The notes: generated by a model from the sequence alone, not told the origin. Positions 8,575 through 17,296 are shown, counted from the first letter of the stretch. The stretch: DNA of 64,000 bases from Sphingomonas_R arantia (GCF_042682045.1 NZ_JBHUGS010000002.1:310001-374000), one strand, 5' to 3'. Translations and numbers: made by a program.

Positions 8575-9510
8575 TCAGGCCTTCGGGCCGACGCCCGATG
8601 CGGCGGCGACTTCGGCGGCGAAATCGCTCGTCTCGCGCTCGATGCCCTCGCCCAGCTGCAGCCGGACATAGTCAGTCAGCGCGATGCTGCCGCCCGCATC
8701 CTTGGCCGCGGCCGCGACGACGTCCGCGATCTTGGTCTTGTTGTCCATGACGAACAGCTGGTTCAGCAGGCTGTTCTCCTTGCGGAACTTGGCGATCGCG
8801 CCCTCGACCATTTTTTCGATGATGTTGGCCGGCTTGCCGCTCTCGTTCGCCTTTTCCATGGCGATCGCACGCTCGCGCTCGACCAGGGCGGCGTCGAGGC
8901 CTTCCTCGGTCAGCGCCTGCGGGCTGGCGGCGGCGATGTGCATCGCGAGCTGCTTGCCGAGTGCTTCGATCTTCGCGACGTCGGCATCACCCTCGAGTGC
9001 GACGAGCACACCGATCTTGCCGAGGCCGGGGGAGGCCGCGTTGTGGACATAGGCGACGACCGCGCCCTGCTCGACCGAGACGGTGCGCGCGCGGCGCAGC
9101 GCCTGGTTCTCGCCGATCGTGGCGATGTTCGCGGTCAGCTTCTCCTCGACCGTGCCACCCGTCGGGTATGCGGTCGCCTTCAGCGCGGCGATGTCGTCGC
9201 CGGTAGTCAACGCAAGGCCGGTCACGGTGCGGACGAAATCCTGGAACTGTTCGTTCTTGGACACGAAGTCGGTCTCGGAATTGACCTCGACCGCGGCGCC
9301 CTTCTTTCCTTCGACCACGACGCCGATCAGGCCCTCTGCCGCGGTGCGGCCGGACTTCTTGGCGGCGGTGGCGAGACCCTTCGTGCGCAGCCAGTCGACC
9401 GCGGCCTCCATGTCGCCGCCGGTTTCGGTCAGCGCCTTCTTGCAATCCATCATGCCCGCGCCCGAGCGTTCGCGCAGGTCCTTTACGGCCGCAGCGGTAA
9501 TGTCCGCCAT
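8575..9510 (-). CDS. tsf: Translation elongation factor Ts
   Basis: EF-Ts is the nucleotide exchange factor that regenerates EF-Tu-GTP. The start MADITAAAVKDLRE at the ATG 9510-9508 gives 311 residues, and the upstream AAGGAAC is a fair ribosome site. RSGAGMMDCKKALTETGGD and the segment GLIGVVVEGKKGAAVEVNSE are the two family signatures, followed by ETDFVSKNEQFQDF. The Ts core domains follow, with MHIAAASPQAL. It is paired with rpsB in the normal order, separated by 138 bp that contain a palindromic element, and is followed by a strong terminator. Confidence 0.98.
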   Translation of the reverse strand: MADITAAAVKDLRERSGAGMMDCKKALTETGGDMEAAVDWLRTKGLATAAKKSGRTAAEGLIGVVVEGKKGAAVEVNSETDFVSKNEQFQDFVRTVTGLALTTGDDIAALKATAYPTGGTVEEKLTANIATIGENQALRRARTVSVEQGAVVAYVHNAASPGLGKIGVLVALEGDADVAKIEALGKQLAMHIAAASPQALTEEGLDAALVERERAIAMEKANESGKPANIIEKMVEGAIAKFRKENSLLNQLFVMDNKTKIADVVAAAAKDAGGSIALTDYVRLQLGEGIERETSDFAAEVAAASGVGPKA

Positions 9511-9576
9511 GTCATGTTCCTTCTCGAGAGAGTCCAGGCGCGCCGTATGTGGCAGCGCCATGTTGCACATATGCGT

Positions 9577-9636
9577 ACCCCCGCGCAGGCGGGGGTCCAG
9601 TTCGACAGGTCGGGACTGGACCCCCCGCGCGGGGGC
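9577..9636. repeat. Compound palindrome between rpsB and tsf
   Basis: Two nested inverted repeats are visible. CCCCCGC (9578-9584) pairs with GCGGGGG (9589-9595). GGGGGTCCAGT (9591-9601) pairs perfectly with ACTGGACCCCC (9615-9625), and a further GC-rich CCCGCGCGGGGG follows. The two structures share bases, so they are mutually exclusive in RNA. It looks like a dispersed intergenic palindrome; a role in lowering tsf relative to rpsB is only a guess. Confidence 0.65.
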
Positions 9637-9648
9637 ACGAACGAGCGA

Positions 9649-10407
9649 TCAGGCGGTCGCGAGCGCTTCTTCGACCGGCGGCTCCATCATGGCGCCGAGG
9701 TCTTCACCGCGGGCGGCACGGCCACCCTGGTTGCCCTGCGTCGCGGCCGTCGCAACGGCATCGCAGTACAGCCGCAGCGCGCGTGCGGCGTCGTCGTTCG
9801 CCGGGATCGGGAACGCGATGCCGTCGGGGCTGACGTTCGAGTCGAGGATCGCCACGACGGGAATACCCAGCGTGTTGGCTTCCTTGATCGCCAGCTCTTC
9901 CTTGTTCGCGTCGATCACGAACATAACGTCCGGGATGCCGCCCATGTCGCGGATGCCGCCGAGCGACAGCTCGAACTTGTCGCGCTCGCGCGTCAGCTGG
10001 AGCACTTCCTTCTTGGTCAGGCCGTGCGTGTCACCCGACAGCTGCTCCTCAAGCGACTTGAAGCGCTTGATCGAACCGGAAATGGTCTTCCAGTTGGTGA
10101 GCATGCCGCCCAGCCAGCGATGGTTGACATAATGCTGGCCCGAACGGCGAGCGGCTTCTGCGATCGGCTCCTGCGCCTGGCGCTTGGTGCCGACGAACAG
10201 GACCTTGCCGCCGTGCGAGACGGTCTGGCCGATGAAGTCGAGCGCGCGCGCCATGAGCGGTACGGTCTGCGACAGATCGAGGATGTGGATGCCGTTGCGA
10301 TCGCCGAAGATGTAGGGTTTCATCTTGGGGTTCCAGCGGTGCGTCTGGTGGCCAAAATGTGCGCCTGCGTCGAGCAGGTCATGCATCGAGACGGTGGGTA
10401 CCGCCAT
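9649..10407 (-). CDS. rpsB: 30S ribosomal protein S2
   Basis: S2 is a late-assembling protein of the small subunit, bound near the head-body junction. The product begins MAVPTVSMHDLLDAGAHFGH, followed by RWNPKMKPYIFGDRNGIHI, the usual N-terminal signature. PDVMFVIDANKEELAIKEAN corresponds to the second family signature. It is 252 residues long with a short Gly/Ala-rich C-terminal tail (GNQGGRAARGEDLG) seen in alphaproteobacterial S2. The start has GGAGACT upstream (minus strand AAGGAGACTATCC-ATG). It is first gene of rpsB-tsf; the promoter should lie in 10408-10646. Confidence 0.98.
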   Translation of the reverse strand: MAVPTVSMHDLLDAGAHFGHQTHRWNPKMKPYIFGDRNGIHILDLSQTVPLMARALDFIGQTVSHGGKVLFVGTKRQAQEPIAEAARRSGQHYVNHRWLGGMLTNWKTISGSIKRFKSLEEQLSGDTHGLTKKEVLQLTRERDKFELSLGGIRDMGGIPDVMFVIDANKEELAIKEANTLGIPVVAILDSNVSPDGIAFPIPANDDAARALRLYCDAVATAATQGNQGGRAARGEDLGAMMEPPVEEALATA

Positions 10408-10646
10408 AGGATAGTCTCCTTCCGGTTATACCTCTGCAGGGCAGTGACCGGGACGTATCAAACGTCCACAGCACCGGTTTATGACGCCCTGCATGGGGAA
10501 TATGGCGCGGTTAGCCGTGTTCGCAGCACAAATCAAGGCTTGCGTGCAGAACAGAAAGGGAACATACGGAACCGTCACCGAATGGATTGGTTAACCAGTT
10601 CACCGGTCGACGCGGATCATCGGGCGCTTCGGCCAAGGAGAGTTTC

Positions 10647-10865
10647 GTGCTTCATTTCCTTATGTTCACATTCTTCACGGTCACTTTGTTCGCCGCGATC
10701 GCTGGGTGCGTCACGCAGTTGTTGGCGTCGAAGGACATGATCCTTGCTGCGTTGCAACTGGCACCCGCCCCCACCGTGCCGGTGTCGGCCGGCGTGGCGA
10801 GAGTGCGGATCCGGTACAATGCTACGCCGCGCCGGGTTGAGACGCCGCTTCGCGCAGCCGCCTGA
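10647..10865 (+). CDS. Small putative single-pass membrane protein
   Basis: The function is not recognised. A GTG at 10647 is preceded by AAGGAG with a 6-nt spacer, one of the better ribosome sites in the window. It opens a 72-codon frame whose product begins with a strongly hydrophobic segment (VLHFLMFTFFTVTLFAAIAG), then a short Ala/Leu stretch, and a basic tail with several Arg. This fits one transmembrane helix. The 3' end overlaps the 3' end of pssA on the other strand by 44 bases. It lies alone in the otherwise empty region upstream of rpsB. I think it is real because of the ribosome site and the membrane-helix pattern, but GC-rich DNA often has chance frames and I have no homology check. 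Confidence 0.5.
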   Translation: MLHFLMFTFFTVTLFAAIAGCVTQLLASKDMILAALQLAPAPTVPVSAGVARVRIRYNATPRRVETPLRAAA

Positions 10866-11634
10866 CCTTGCGATAGGCCGTCATGCCGAACGGGATGGCG
10901 GCTATATAAGCGAGGCTTGCGAGCGTCAGCGTCGCCCACGGTGCGCTAATCAAGGCGCCGGTTACCACTGCTAAGCCGACGAGCGCGCCGAACCGGACGC
11001 CATGACGGAGGCGGAGCGCGCCCCAACTGAACGTCGCGATATCCGACACCATCAGGAACGCGACCGCGGCAACCCAGGGTGCGACGACATACCATTCCCG
11101 GAAGATGCCGAGCCCGGTCCACAGCCAGAGATAGATCGGCAGGAACGCCAGGCCGGCCGCAGCCGGTGCCGGAATACCGGTCAGGAAGCCGGCGGACTTG
11201 TGCGGCTGTTCCTTCGTATCGATCGCCGCATTGAACCGGGCGAGCCGCAGCGCGCAGCAGACCGCGTGGGCCAGCGCAAAGGTCCAGCCGAACTGCGGCA
11301 TCGCCTGTAACGACCAGAGATAGATCACGATCGCCGGCGACACGCCGAACGCGATGACGTCAGACAGTGAATCGAGCTCGGCGCCGAAGCGGCTCTCGCC
11401 TTTCAACATCCGCGCGATTCGACCATCGAGCCCGTCGAGCACCCCGGCGAACAGGATTGACAGCAGCGCCTTCTCCCAGTCGCCCTCGACACCCCCCGCC
11501 GCGGAAATCGCGAATCGCACGCCCGACAGGCCGAAGCACAATGCCAGCGCGGTGACCGCGTTCGGCGCGACCGCGCGGAGCGGAATACCGCGCCGTGGCC
11601 GATCTTTCGGCCCTACCCGGCGAACCGGCCTCAC
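10822..11634 (-). CDS. pssA: CDP-diacylglycerol-serine O-phosphatidyltransferase
   Basis: PssA joins serine to CDP-diacylglycerol to give phosphatidylserine in the inner membrane. The CDP-alcohol phosphatidyltransferase motif is complete: D67-x2-D70-G-x2-A-R75, then G84-x3-D88-x3-D92 (DGLDGRIAR...GAELDSLSD). Several hydrophobic segments follow, as in membrane-bound PssA, giving 270 residues from the GTG at 11634-11632. The GTG overlaps the psd stop (GTGA), and Psd decarboxylates the PssA product, so the pair makes phosphatidylethanolamine. It could in principle be another CDP-alcohol transferase, but the psd coupling makes PssA by far the likeliest. Confidence 0.94.
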   Translation of the reverse strand: MRPVRRVGPKDRPRRGIPLRAVAPNAVTALALCFGLSGVRFAISAAGGVEGDWEKALLSILFAGVLDGLDGRIARMLKGESRFGAELDSLSDVIAFGVSPAIVIYLWSLQAMPQFGWTFALAHAVCCALRLARFNAAIDTKEQPHKSAGFLTGIPAPAAAGLAFLPIYLWLWTGLGIFREWYVVAPWVAAVAFLMVSDIATFSWGALRLRHGVRFGALVGLAVVTGALISAPWATLTLASLAYIAAIPFGMTAYRKVRRLREAASQPGAA

Positions 11635-12365
11635 TGGGCGATCCCGGTGACGGCGATCGACTCGCCGATCTTGGCGAGCACCGTCTCGCCCGCCAGCGTG
11701 CGTTGTCCGAGCGCGACACGCGGCAACGTTCCGGCCGGTAGGTAGACGTCGACGCGGCTGCCGAAGCGGATCAGCCCGATCCGCTGTGCCTGAGCAACGA
11801 GATCGCCCGGTTTCACGAACGGCACGATGCGTCGCGCGACCAGCCCGGCAATCTGCGTGAAGCCGATCCGCGTGCCGTCGGTGCCCTCGACCATGATATG
11901 CTGGCGCTCATTATCCTCGCTCGCCTTGTCGAGGTCGGCATTGAGGAACGCGCCGGAGATATAGACGACGCGGCGGATCGTGCCGGCAATCGGCGACCGG
12001 TTGATGTGTACGTCGAACACACTCATGAAGATCGACACCCGCGTCATCGGCAGGCTGCCGAGCCCGTCCGGCCCCTCCAGCTCGCGCGGCGGCGCGACGG
12101 TGGCGATCATCGTGATCAGCCCATCGGCCGGCGCGATGATCAGCCCCTCCCCGCGCGGCGCGGTGCGGATCGGATCGCGGAAGAAGGCGGCGACCCACAT
12201 CGTGATGCCGATGAAGACGAAACCCAGCTCGTCCCAGATGAAGAACAGCAGCAGGACCGTGATCGCGGCGGAGATGAGGACGAACTTCCGACCGTCCGGA
12301 TGGACCGAGGGAAAGCGCCATTTGATCGTGGTGGTGCCGACGTCCGGCTTTTCGAGCGATGTCAT
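11631..12365 (-). CDS. psd: Phosphatidylserine decarboxylase proenzyme
   Basis: Psd converts phosphatidylserine to phosphatidylethanolamine using a pyruvoyl group formed by self-cleavage. The product has 244 residues, the short form found in alphaproteobacteria and Gram-positives. The N-terminus has two hydrophobic segments (ISAAITVLLLFFIWDELGF). DVHINRSPIAG is the conserved His/Asn region, and the self-cleavage site is Gly202-Ser203 in IRFGSRVDVYLP, equivalent to LGST of the long form. The start is the ATG at 12365-12363; an upstream start would run far into the region before icd. It is divergent from icd and coupled to pssA. Confidence 0.94.
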   Translation of the reverse strand: MTSLEKPDVGTTTIKWRFPSVHPDGRKFVLISAAITVLLLFFIWDELGFVFIGITMWVAAFFRDPIRTAPRGEGLIIAPADGLITMIATVAPPRELEGPDGLGSLPMTRVSIFMSVFDVHINRSPIAGTIRRVVYISGAFLNADLDKASEDNERQHIMVEGTDGTRIGFTQIAGLVARRIVPFVKPGDLVAQAQRIGLIRFGSRVDVYLPAGTLPRVALGQRTLAGETVLAKIGESIAVTGIAQ

Positions 12366-12505
12366 CGTGCCACCGTAGCATCCCCGGCCAACGAGACAAT
12401 GACGGCGGTTCGCCCCTACCCCTTGCGCCCGCCCCCGGTTGATCCCGGCGGCACTGTCCCGTAAGCGGACCGGGACTTTCCTCCCCCGGAACAAGGCGTA
12501 TCAGC

Positions 12506-13726
12506 ATGGCCAAGATCAAGGTGAAAACCCCCGTCGTCGAAATGGACGGCGATGAGATGACACGCATCATCTGGGCCTGGATCCGCGAGCGGCTGATCCT
12601 CCCCTATCTCGATATCGACCTGGAATATTACGATCTGGGCATGGAGAATCGCGACGCCACCGACGATCGCGTCACGGTGGAGAGCGCGCACGCAATCCAG
12701 AAGTACGGCGTCGGCGTGAAGTGCGCGACGATCACCCCGGACGAGCAGCGGGTTGAGGAATTCGGCCTGAAGAAGATGTGGAAGTCGCCCAACGGCACGA
12801 TCCGCAACATCCTGGGCGGCGTCGTCTTCCGCGAACCGATCGTCATCAAGAACGTCCCCCGGCTGATCCCCGGCTGGACCGACCCGATCGTCGTCGGCCG
12901 CCACGCATTCGGCGACCAGTATCGCGCGACCGATTTCAAGGTGCCCGGCCCCGGCAAGCTGAAGATGATCTGGGAAGGCGAAGACGGCCAGCGGATCGAG
13001 GAGGAAGTGTTCAACTACCCGTCCGCCGGCGTCGCGATGGGCATGTACAACCTCGACGATTCGATCCGCGATTTCGCGCGCGCATCGATGAACTACGCGT
13101 TGCAGCGTGGCTGGCCGCTATACCTGTCGACCAAGAACACGATTCTGAAGGCCTATGACGGCCGCTTCAAGGACCTGTTCGCCGAAGTGTTCGCCGCCGA
13201 ATTCGCCGACAAGTTCCGCGACGCCAACATCGTCTACGAACATCGCCTGATCGACGACATGGTCGCATCGGCGCTGAAGTGGAGCGGCAAGTTCGTCTGG
13301 GCCTGCAAGAATTATGACGGCGACGTGCAGTCCGACCAGGTCGCACAGGGCTTCGGTTCGCTCGGCCTGATGACGTCCGTTCTGCTGTCGCCCGACGGCA
13401 AGACGGTCGAGGCGGAAGCCGCGCACGGCACCGTCACGCGTCACTTCCGCATGCACGAAAAGGGCAAGTCGACGTCGACCAATCCGATCGCGTCGATCTT
13501 CGCCTGGACCGGCGGCCTGAAGTTCCGCGGCCAGTTCGACGGCACGCCGGAAGTGACCAAGTTCGCCGAGACGCTGGAGCGGGTCTGCGTCGAGACCGTC
13601 GAGCAGGGCGCGATGACCAAGGATCTGGCGATCCTGATCGGGCCGCAGCAGCCCTGGATGACGACCGAGCAGTTCTTCGAGGCGATCGTCCAGAACCTCG
13701 AGAAGGCGATGAACGTTCCTGCCTGA
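12506..13726 (+). CDS. icd: NADP-dependent isocitrate dehydrogenase (eukaryote-like type)
   Basis: This enzyme oxidises isocitrate to 2-oxoglutarate with NADP in the TCA cycle. The product of 406 residues starts MAKIKVKTPVVEMDGDEMTR. The pattern KSPNGTIRNILGGVVFREPI holds the substrate-binding Ser and Arg residues, and AEAAHGTVTRHF plus HEKGKSTSTNPIASIFAW are the C-terminal signatures of the homodimeric eukaryote-like subfamily that alphaproteobacteria use. It stands alone on the plus strand, divergent from psd. A strong hairpin 16 bp past its stop may protect or end its transcript but lacks a T-tract. Confidence 0.97.
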   Translation: MAKIKVKTPVVEMDGDEMTRIIWAWIRERLILPYLDIDLEYYDLGMENRDATDDRVTVESAHAIQKYGVGVKCATITPDEQRVEEFGLKKMWKSPNGTIRNILGGVVFREPIVIKNVPRLIPGWTDPIVVGRHAFGDQYRATDFKVPGPGKLKMIWEGEDGQRIEEEVFNYPSAGVAMGMYNLDDSIRDFARASMNYALQRGWPLYLSTKNTILKAYDGRFKDLFAEVFAAEFADKFRDANIVYEHRLIDDMVASALKWSGKFVWACKNYDGDVQSDQVAQGFGSLGLMTSVLLSPDGKTVEAEAAHGTVTRHFRMHEKGKSTSTNPIASIFAWTGGLKFRGQFDGTPEVTKFAETLERVCVETVEQGAMTKDLAILIGPQQPWMTTEQFFEAIVQNLEKAMNVPA

Positions 13727-13742
13727 CGGAACGCGTAACGGC

Positions 13743-13773
13743 ATCCCCCGTTCAGGTGGGACGAACGGGGGAT
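13743..13773 (+). promoter_or_regulatory. Hairpin covering the ribosome site of the downstream gene
   Basis: ATCCCCCGTTC (13743-13753) and GAACGGGGGAT (13763-13773) form a perfect 11-bp stem with a 9-nt loop. The right arm contains GGGGGA, the only Shine-Dalgarno-like sequence before the ATG at 13777. No T-tract follows. It could be a 3' structure of icd, a translational gate for the next gene, or both. Confidence 0.6.
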
Positions 13774-13776
13774 TAC

Positions 13777-15384
13777 ATGGCTAAAAGTACACGTGCTCGG
13801 CTGGAGGTGCGCAACGCATCGCCGGCCGACGCATCCGCGATCATGGCGCTGATCGAACGCGTCTATCCACGGATGAGCAGCTACACCGCGGGGCAGATCC
13901 GCGGTCAGATCAACAATTTTCCCGATGGCCAGTTCGTCGCAGTCTATGACGACGACGTCGTCGGCTACTGCGCCTCGTCGCGGCTGGACGAGACGGTCGT
14001 CATGTCGCCGCACGACTGGGAACAGATTTCGGGCAACGGCTTCGGATCGCGTCACGATCCGACCGGCGACTGGCTCTACGGGTTCGAGATGTGCGTCGAT
14101 CCGGACCGCCGCGGTCTGCGGATCGGAAAGCGGCTGTACGAGGCGCGGCGTGCGCTGGCGGAGCGGCTCGAGCTGCGCGGGATCGCGTTCGGCGGGAGAC
14201 TGCCGGGCTATCGCCGCGTGCGCGACCGGGTCGATGGGCCGGAGGGTTATCTCGCCGGGATCAAGGATGGAACGCTGCGTGATCCGGTGATCGGGTTCCA
14301 GCTGGCCAACGGGTTCGAGCCGGCCGGCATCCTGCCGCGCTACCTGCCGGAGGACAAGCAGTCGGGCGGTGCGGCGGCGCTCATGATCTGGCGCAATCCC
14401 TATGTCGATCCGAACGAGGCGCCCGAATTCCGCGTGCCGCGCGGGATCGAGAGCGTGCGGCTGGCGACGGTCCAGTTCCAGACGAAGCCGGTCAAGGACT
14501 TCGCGGAGTTCATCAAAAACGTCGAATATTTCGTTGATATCGCGTCGGATTACAAAGCCGACTTCGTGGTGTTCCCTGAGCTGTTCACGTTGGCGCTGCT
14601 GTCGTTCGAGAAGCAGGAGCTGTCGCCGATGGAGGCGATCGACCGGCTGACCGAGCATACCCAGCCGCTGATCGCTGAACTCAGCCGGATGGCGCTGGAG
14701 TATAACGTCAACATCATCGGCGGGTCACACCCGACGCGGACCGACGACGGCGATATCCAGAACATCACCTATGTCTGCCTGCGCGACGGGTCGGTCCATG
14801 GGCAGGAGAAAATCCATCCGACGCCGAACGAGCGTTACTGGTGGAAGATCAAGGGCGGCGATTCGCTCGACACGATCCAGACGGACTGCGGCCCGATCGG
14901 CGTGCTGATTTGCTACGACAGCGAATTTCCGGAGCTGGCCCGGCGGCTGGCGGACGGTGGCGCGCGGATCATCTTCGTGCCGTTCTGCACGGACAGCCGG
15001 CAGGGCTACCTCCGCGTCCGCTATTGCGCGCAGGCGCGGGCGATCGAGAACCAGTGCTATGTCGTGATGTCGGGCAATGTCGGCAATCTGCCGAACGTCG
15101 ACAATATGGACATTCAATATGCCCAGTCGGCGATCCTGACGCCGTGCGATTTCCCGTTCGCGCGCGACGGGATCGCGGCGGAGTCGACTGAAAATGTCGA
15201 GACACTGACGATCGCGGACGTGAACCTGGCCGACCTGACCTGGGCGCGGGCGGAGGGCACGGTGCGAAACCTGGCCGATCGCCGGTTCGACCTCTACGCA
15301 ATCGACTGGAGCAACCGGCCGCACGGCGAACAGCCGCAGGTCGACAGCCGGCCGATGGGGAGCCGCGCGCCCGGCGGCGGCTGA
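13777..15384 (+). CDS. GNAT acetyltransferase / carbon-nitrogen hydrolase fusion
   Basis: This is a two-domain protein of 535 residues. Residues 9-210 look like a GNAT N-acetyltransferase (ASPADASAIMALIERVYPRM; acetyl-CoA loop region DPDRRGLRIGKRLYEARR). Residues 226-515 are a nitrilase-superfamily hydrolase with the full catalytic triad: Glu268 in VVFPELF, Lys345 in GQEKIHPTPNE and Cys379 in VLICYDSEFPE. This fused architecture is known in many bacteria; the substrate is not established and I do not assign one. The ATG at 13777 is preferred over a start at 13756 because GGGGGA precedes it and the domain begins shortly after. Its ribosome site lies in a hairpin. It is followed after 38 bp by the antiporter gene. 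Confidence 0.92.
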   Translation: MAKSTRARLEVRNASPADASAIMALIERVYPRMSSYTAGQIRGQINNFPDGQFVAVYDDDVVGYCASSRLDETVVMSPHDWEQISGNGFGSRHDPTGDWLYGFEMCVDPDRRGLRIGKRLYEARRALAERLELRGIAFGGRLPGYRRVRDRVDGPEGYLAGIKDGTLRDPVIGFQLANGFEPAGILPRYLPEDKQSGGAAALMIWRNPYVDPNEAPEFRVPRGIESVRLATVQFQTKPVKDFAEFIKNVEYFVDIASDYKADFVVFPELFTLALLSFEKQELSPMEAIDRLTEHTQPLIAELSRMALEYNVNIIGGSHPTRTDDGDIQNITYVCLRDGSVHGQEKIHPTPNERYWWKIKGGDSLDTIQTDCGPIGVLICYDSEFPELARRLADGGARIIFVPFCTDSRQGYLRVRYCAQARAIENQCYVVMSGNVGNLPNVDNMDIQYAQSAILTPCDFPFARDGIAAESTENVETLTIADVNLADLTWARAEGTVRNLADRRFDLYAIDWSNRPHGEQPQVDSRPMGSRAPGGG

Positions 15385-15422
15385 CGCCTTACGTTACAGG
15401 AAGGGGTGACACGGCGCGTCGG

Positions 15423-17228
15423 ATGTCGAATGGTCGTGCAATGGCGCTACCGATCAACTCCGACGCATTCAGCGACGCCCTCGTTATCCTCGGCGCGGCC
15501 GGTCTGGTCATCCCGGCCTTTGCGCGGGCGCGGGTCAACCCGGTCATCGGGTTCATTCTGGTCGGCATGCTGGTGGGGCCGGCCGGGCTCGGAGCGCTGT
15601 CCGGGCGGTTTCCGTGGCTCTACCACATCACGATATCCAGCCCCCACGCGATCGAGCCGTTCGCGGAGTTCGGCATCATCCTGCTGTTGTTCTCGATCGG
15701 GCTGGAGCTGTCGTTCCGGCGGCTCTGGTCGATGCGGACCGACGTTTTCGGGCTTGGCGCCGCAGAACTCGTGGTGTCGGCCGGGCTGATCGGCGGGGCG
15801 CTTTTCCTGCTGGGGCAGGAACCGGCGGGTGCGATGGGGCTCGGGCTGGCGCTCGCGCTGTCGTCGACCGCGCTGGTTCTGCCGATCGCGGGAATGCGCA
15901 GCGCGGTCGGCAAGGCGGCGTTCGCGATGCTGCTGTTCGAAGATCTGGCGCTGGTGCCGATCATCTTCCTGCTCGGTGCGCTGGCGCCGATGTCGGCGGA
16001 TGCGGGGTGGGACGGACTGGTCCGGACCCTGCTGATCGGCGCCGCGACGGTCGCGGGCATGATGGTACTTGGCCGGCTGCTGCTGCCCCGGCTGTTCGCG
16101 CAGGCGGCGAGGACAAAGAGCCCGGAGTTGTTCCTGGCGGCCAGCCTGCTCGTCGTGATCCTGGCGAGCGTCGCAACGACCGCCGCCGGGCTGTCGCCGA
16201 TCGTGGGGGCGTTGCTCGCCGGCATCCTGATCGCCGAGACGGATTATCATACCGAGGTTGAGGCGATGACCGCGCCGTTCCGCGGACTGGCGCTGGGCGT
16301 GTTCCTGATCACGGTGGGCATGTCGCTCGACCTGAGGTTGATCGCGGGTAGCTGGGTGCCATTGGCGACCGCGGTGGTGGGCGTCGTGATCGCCAAAACG
16401 GTCGTGACCGCCGTGCTCCTGCGGCTGCGCGGGGCAACGCGCGGGCTGGCGGCGGAGGTCGGCCTGCTGATGGCGTCGCCGTCCGAGACGACGCTGATCG
16501 TGCTGGCCGCCGCGGCGCAGGCGCAGCTGATCCAGGCGTCGACCGCATCGTTCTGGCAGATCGTGACCGCGCTGGGGCTGACGATCACGCCGCTGCTGGC
16601 GCGCGTCGGAAGCGATCTGTCGAAGCGGGCGGAGCGGAACGTCAAGACGGAGCTGCCCGAGGCGAGCACCGATACCGAACGGACGGTCATCATCGGTTGC
16701 GGGCGGGTCGGTCGACTGGTCGCGCAGATGCTAGACGCGCACAAGCAGCCCTATGTCGCGATCGAGGCAGACGTCGACGCGGTCGCCCACGCGCGGATGC
16801 GTGGATACAACGCGCAATATGGCGACATCGTGCGACCCGGCATGCTCGAGCGGTTGCAGCTGGAGACGGCCAAGGCGCTGGTGCTGACGATGGACGATCC
16901 GGTCCAGCTGGTGCGGATCACGCGTAAGGTCCGGCTGATGCATCCGGCGCTGACGATCGTCGCGCGGGCGCGGGATCCCAACCATGCCGCCGAACTCTAC
17001 CGTGCCGGGGTGACCGACGCGGTGCCGGAGACGCTCGAAAGTTCGTTGCAGCTTTCCGAGGCGGTGCTGGTCGATCTGGGGGTTGCGATGGGGCCGGTGA
17101 TCGCGTCGATCCACACCAAGCGCGCCGAACTGCGCAGCAAGATCATGGAAATGGGGGCGGTCGATCACGAGCCGCCGATCCAGCGGCGGCGGCTGAGCGA
17201 TCTGGCGGCCGATCCTGTGGTGGAGTGA
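15423..17228 (+). CDS. Monovalent cation:proton antiporter-2 (Kef/CPA2 type) with RCK domain
   Basis: This is an inner-membrane cation/H+ antiporter or glutathione-gated-like K+ efflux protein. The first ~390 residues hold about a dozen hydrophobic segments with the CPA2-type sequences GLELSFRRLW and ALALSSTALVLPI. From about residue 420 an RCK/TrkA-N domain binds nucleotide (ERTVIIGCGRVGRLVAQML, with GxGxxG and an acidic end at VAIEADVD). The architecture is that of KefB/KefC/YbaL. The transported ion is inferred to be K+ or Na+ and cannot be read from the sequence. The start is ambiguous: ATG 15423 gives 601 residues, while the ATG at 15441 (MALPINSDAFSD) is also reasonable; GGAAGGGG lies upstream of both. 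Confidence 0.9.
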   Translation: MSNGRAMALPINSDAFSDALVILGAAGLVIPAFARARVNPVIGFILVGMLVGPAGLGALSGRFPWLYHITISSPHAIEPFAEFGIILLLFSIGLELSFRRLWSMRTDVFGLGAAELVVSAGLIGGALFLLGQEPAGAMGLGLALALSSTALVLPIAGMRSAVGKAAFAMLLFEDLALVPIIFLLGALAPMSADAGWDGLVRTLLIGAATVAGMMVLGRLLLPRLFAQAARTKSPELFLAASLLVVILASVATTAAGLSPIVGALLAGILIAETDYHTEVEAMTAPFRGLALGVFLITVGMSLDLRLIAGSWVPLATAVVGVVIAKTVVTAVLLRLRGATRGLAAEVGLLMASPSETTLIVLAAAAQAQLIQASTASFWQIVTALGLTITPLLARVGSDLSKRAERNVKTELPEASTDTERTVIIGCGRVGRLVAQMLDAHKQPYVAIEADVDAVAHARMRGYNAQYGDIVRPGMLERLQLETAKALVLTMDDPVQLVRITRKVRLMHPALTIVARARDPNHAAELYRAGVTDAVPETLESSLQLSEAVLVDLGVAMGPVIASIHTKRAELRSKIMEMGAVDHEPPIQRRRLSDLAADPVVE

Positions 17229-17296
17229 TTTTCCGGGCCGAAATCAGTCCAGTTCGCGCAACTGACTGACCCGTCCATGCCGAACGCAGTCCCGGC

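Noticed and set aside
8458..10740. 760-residue plus-strand open frame
   Set aside because: It covers rpsB and tsf on the opposite strand and reads through the terminator between tsf and pyrH; its amino-acid composition is that of a shadow frame.
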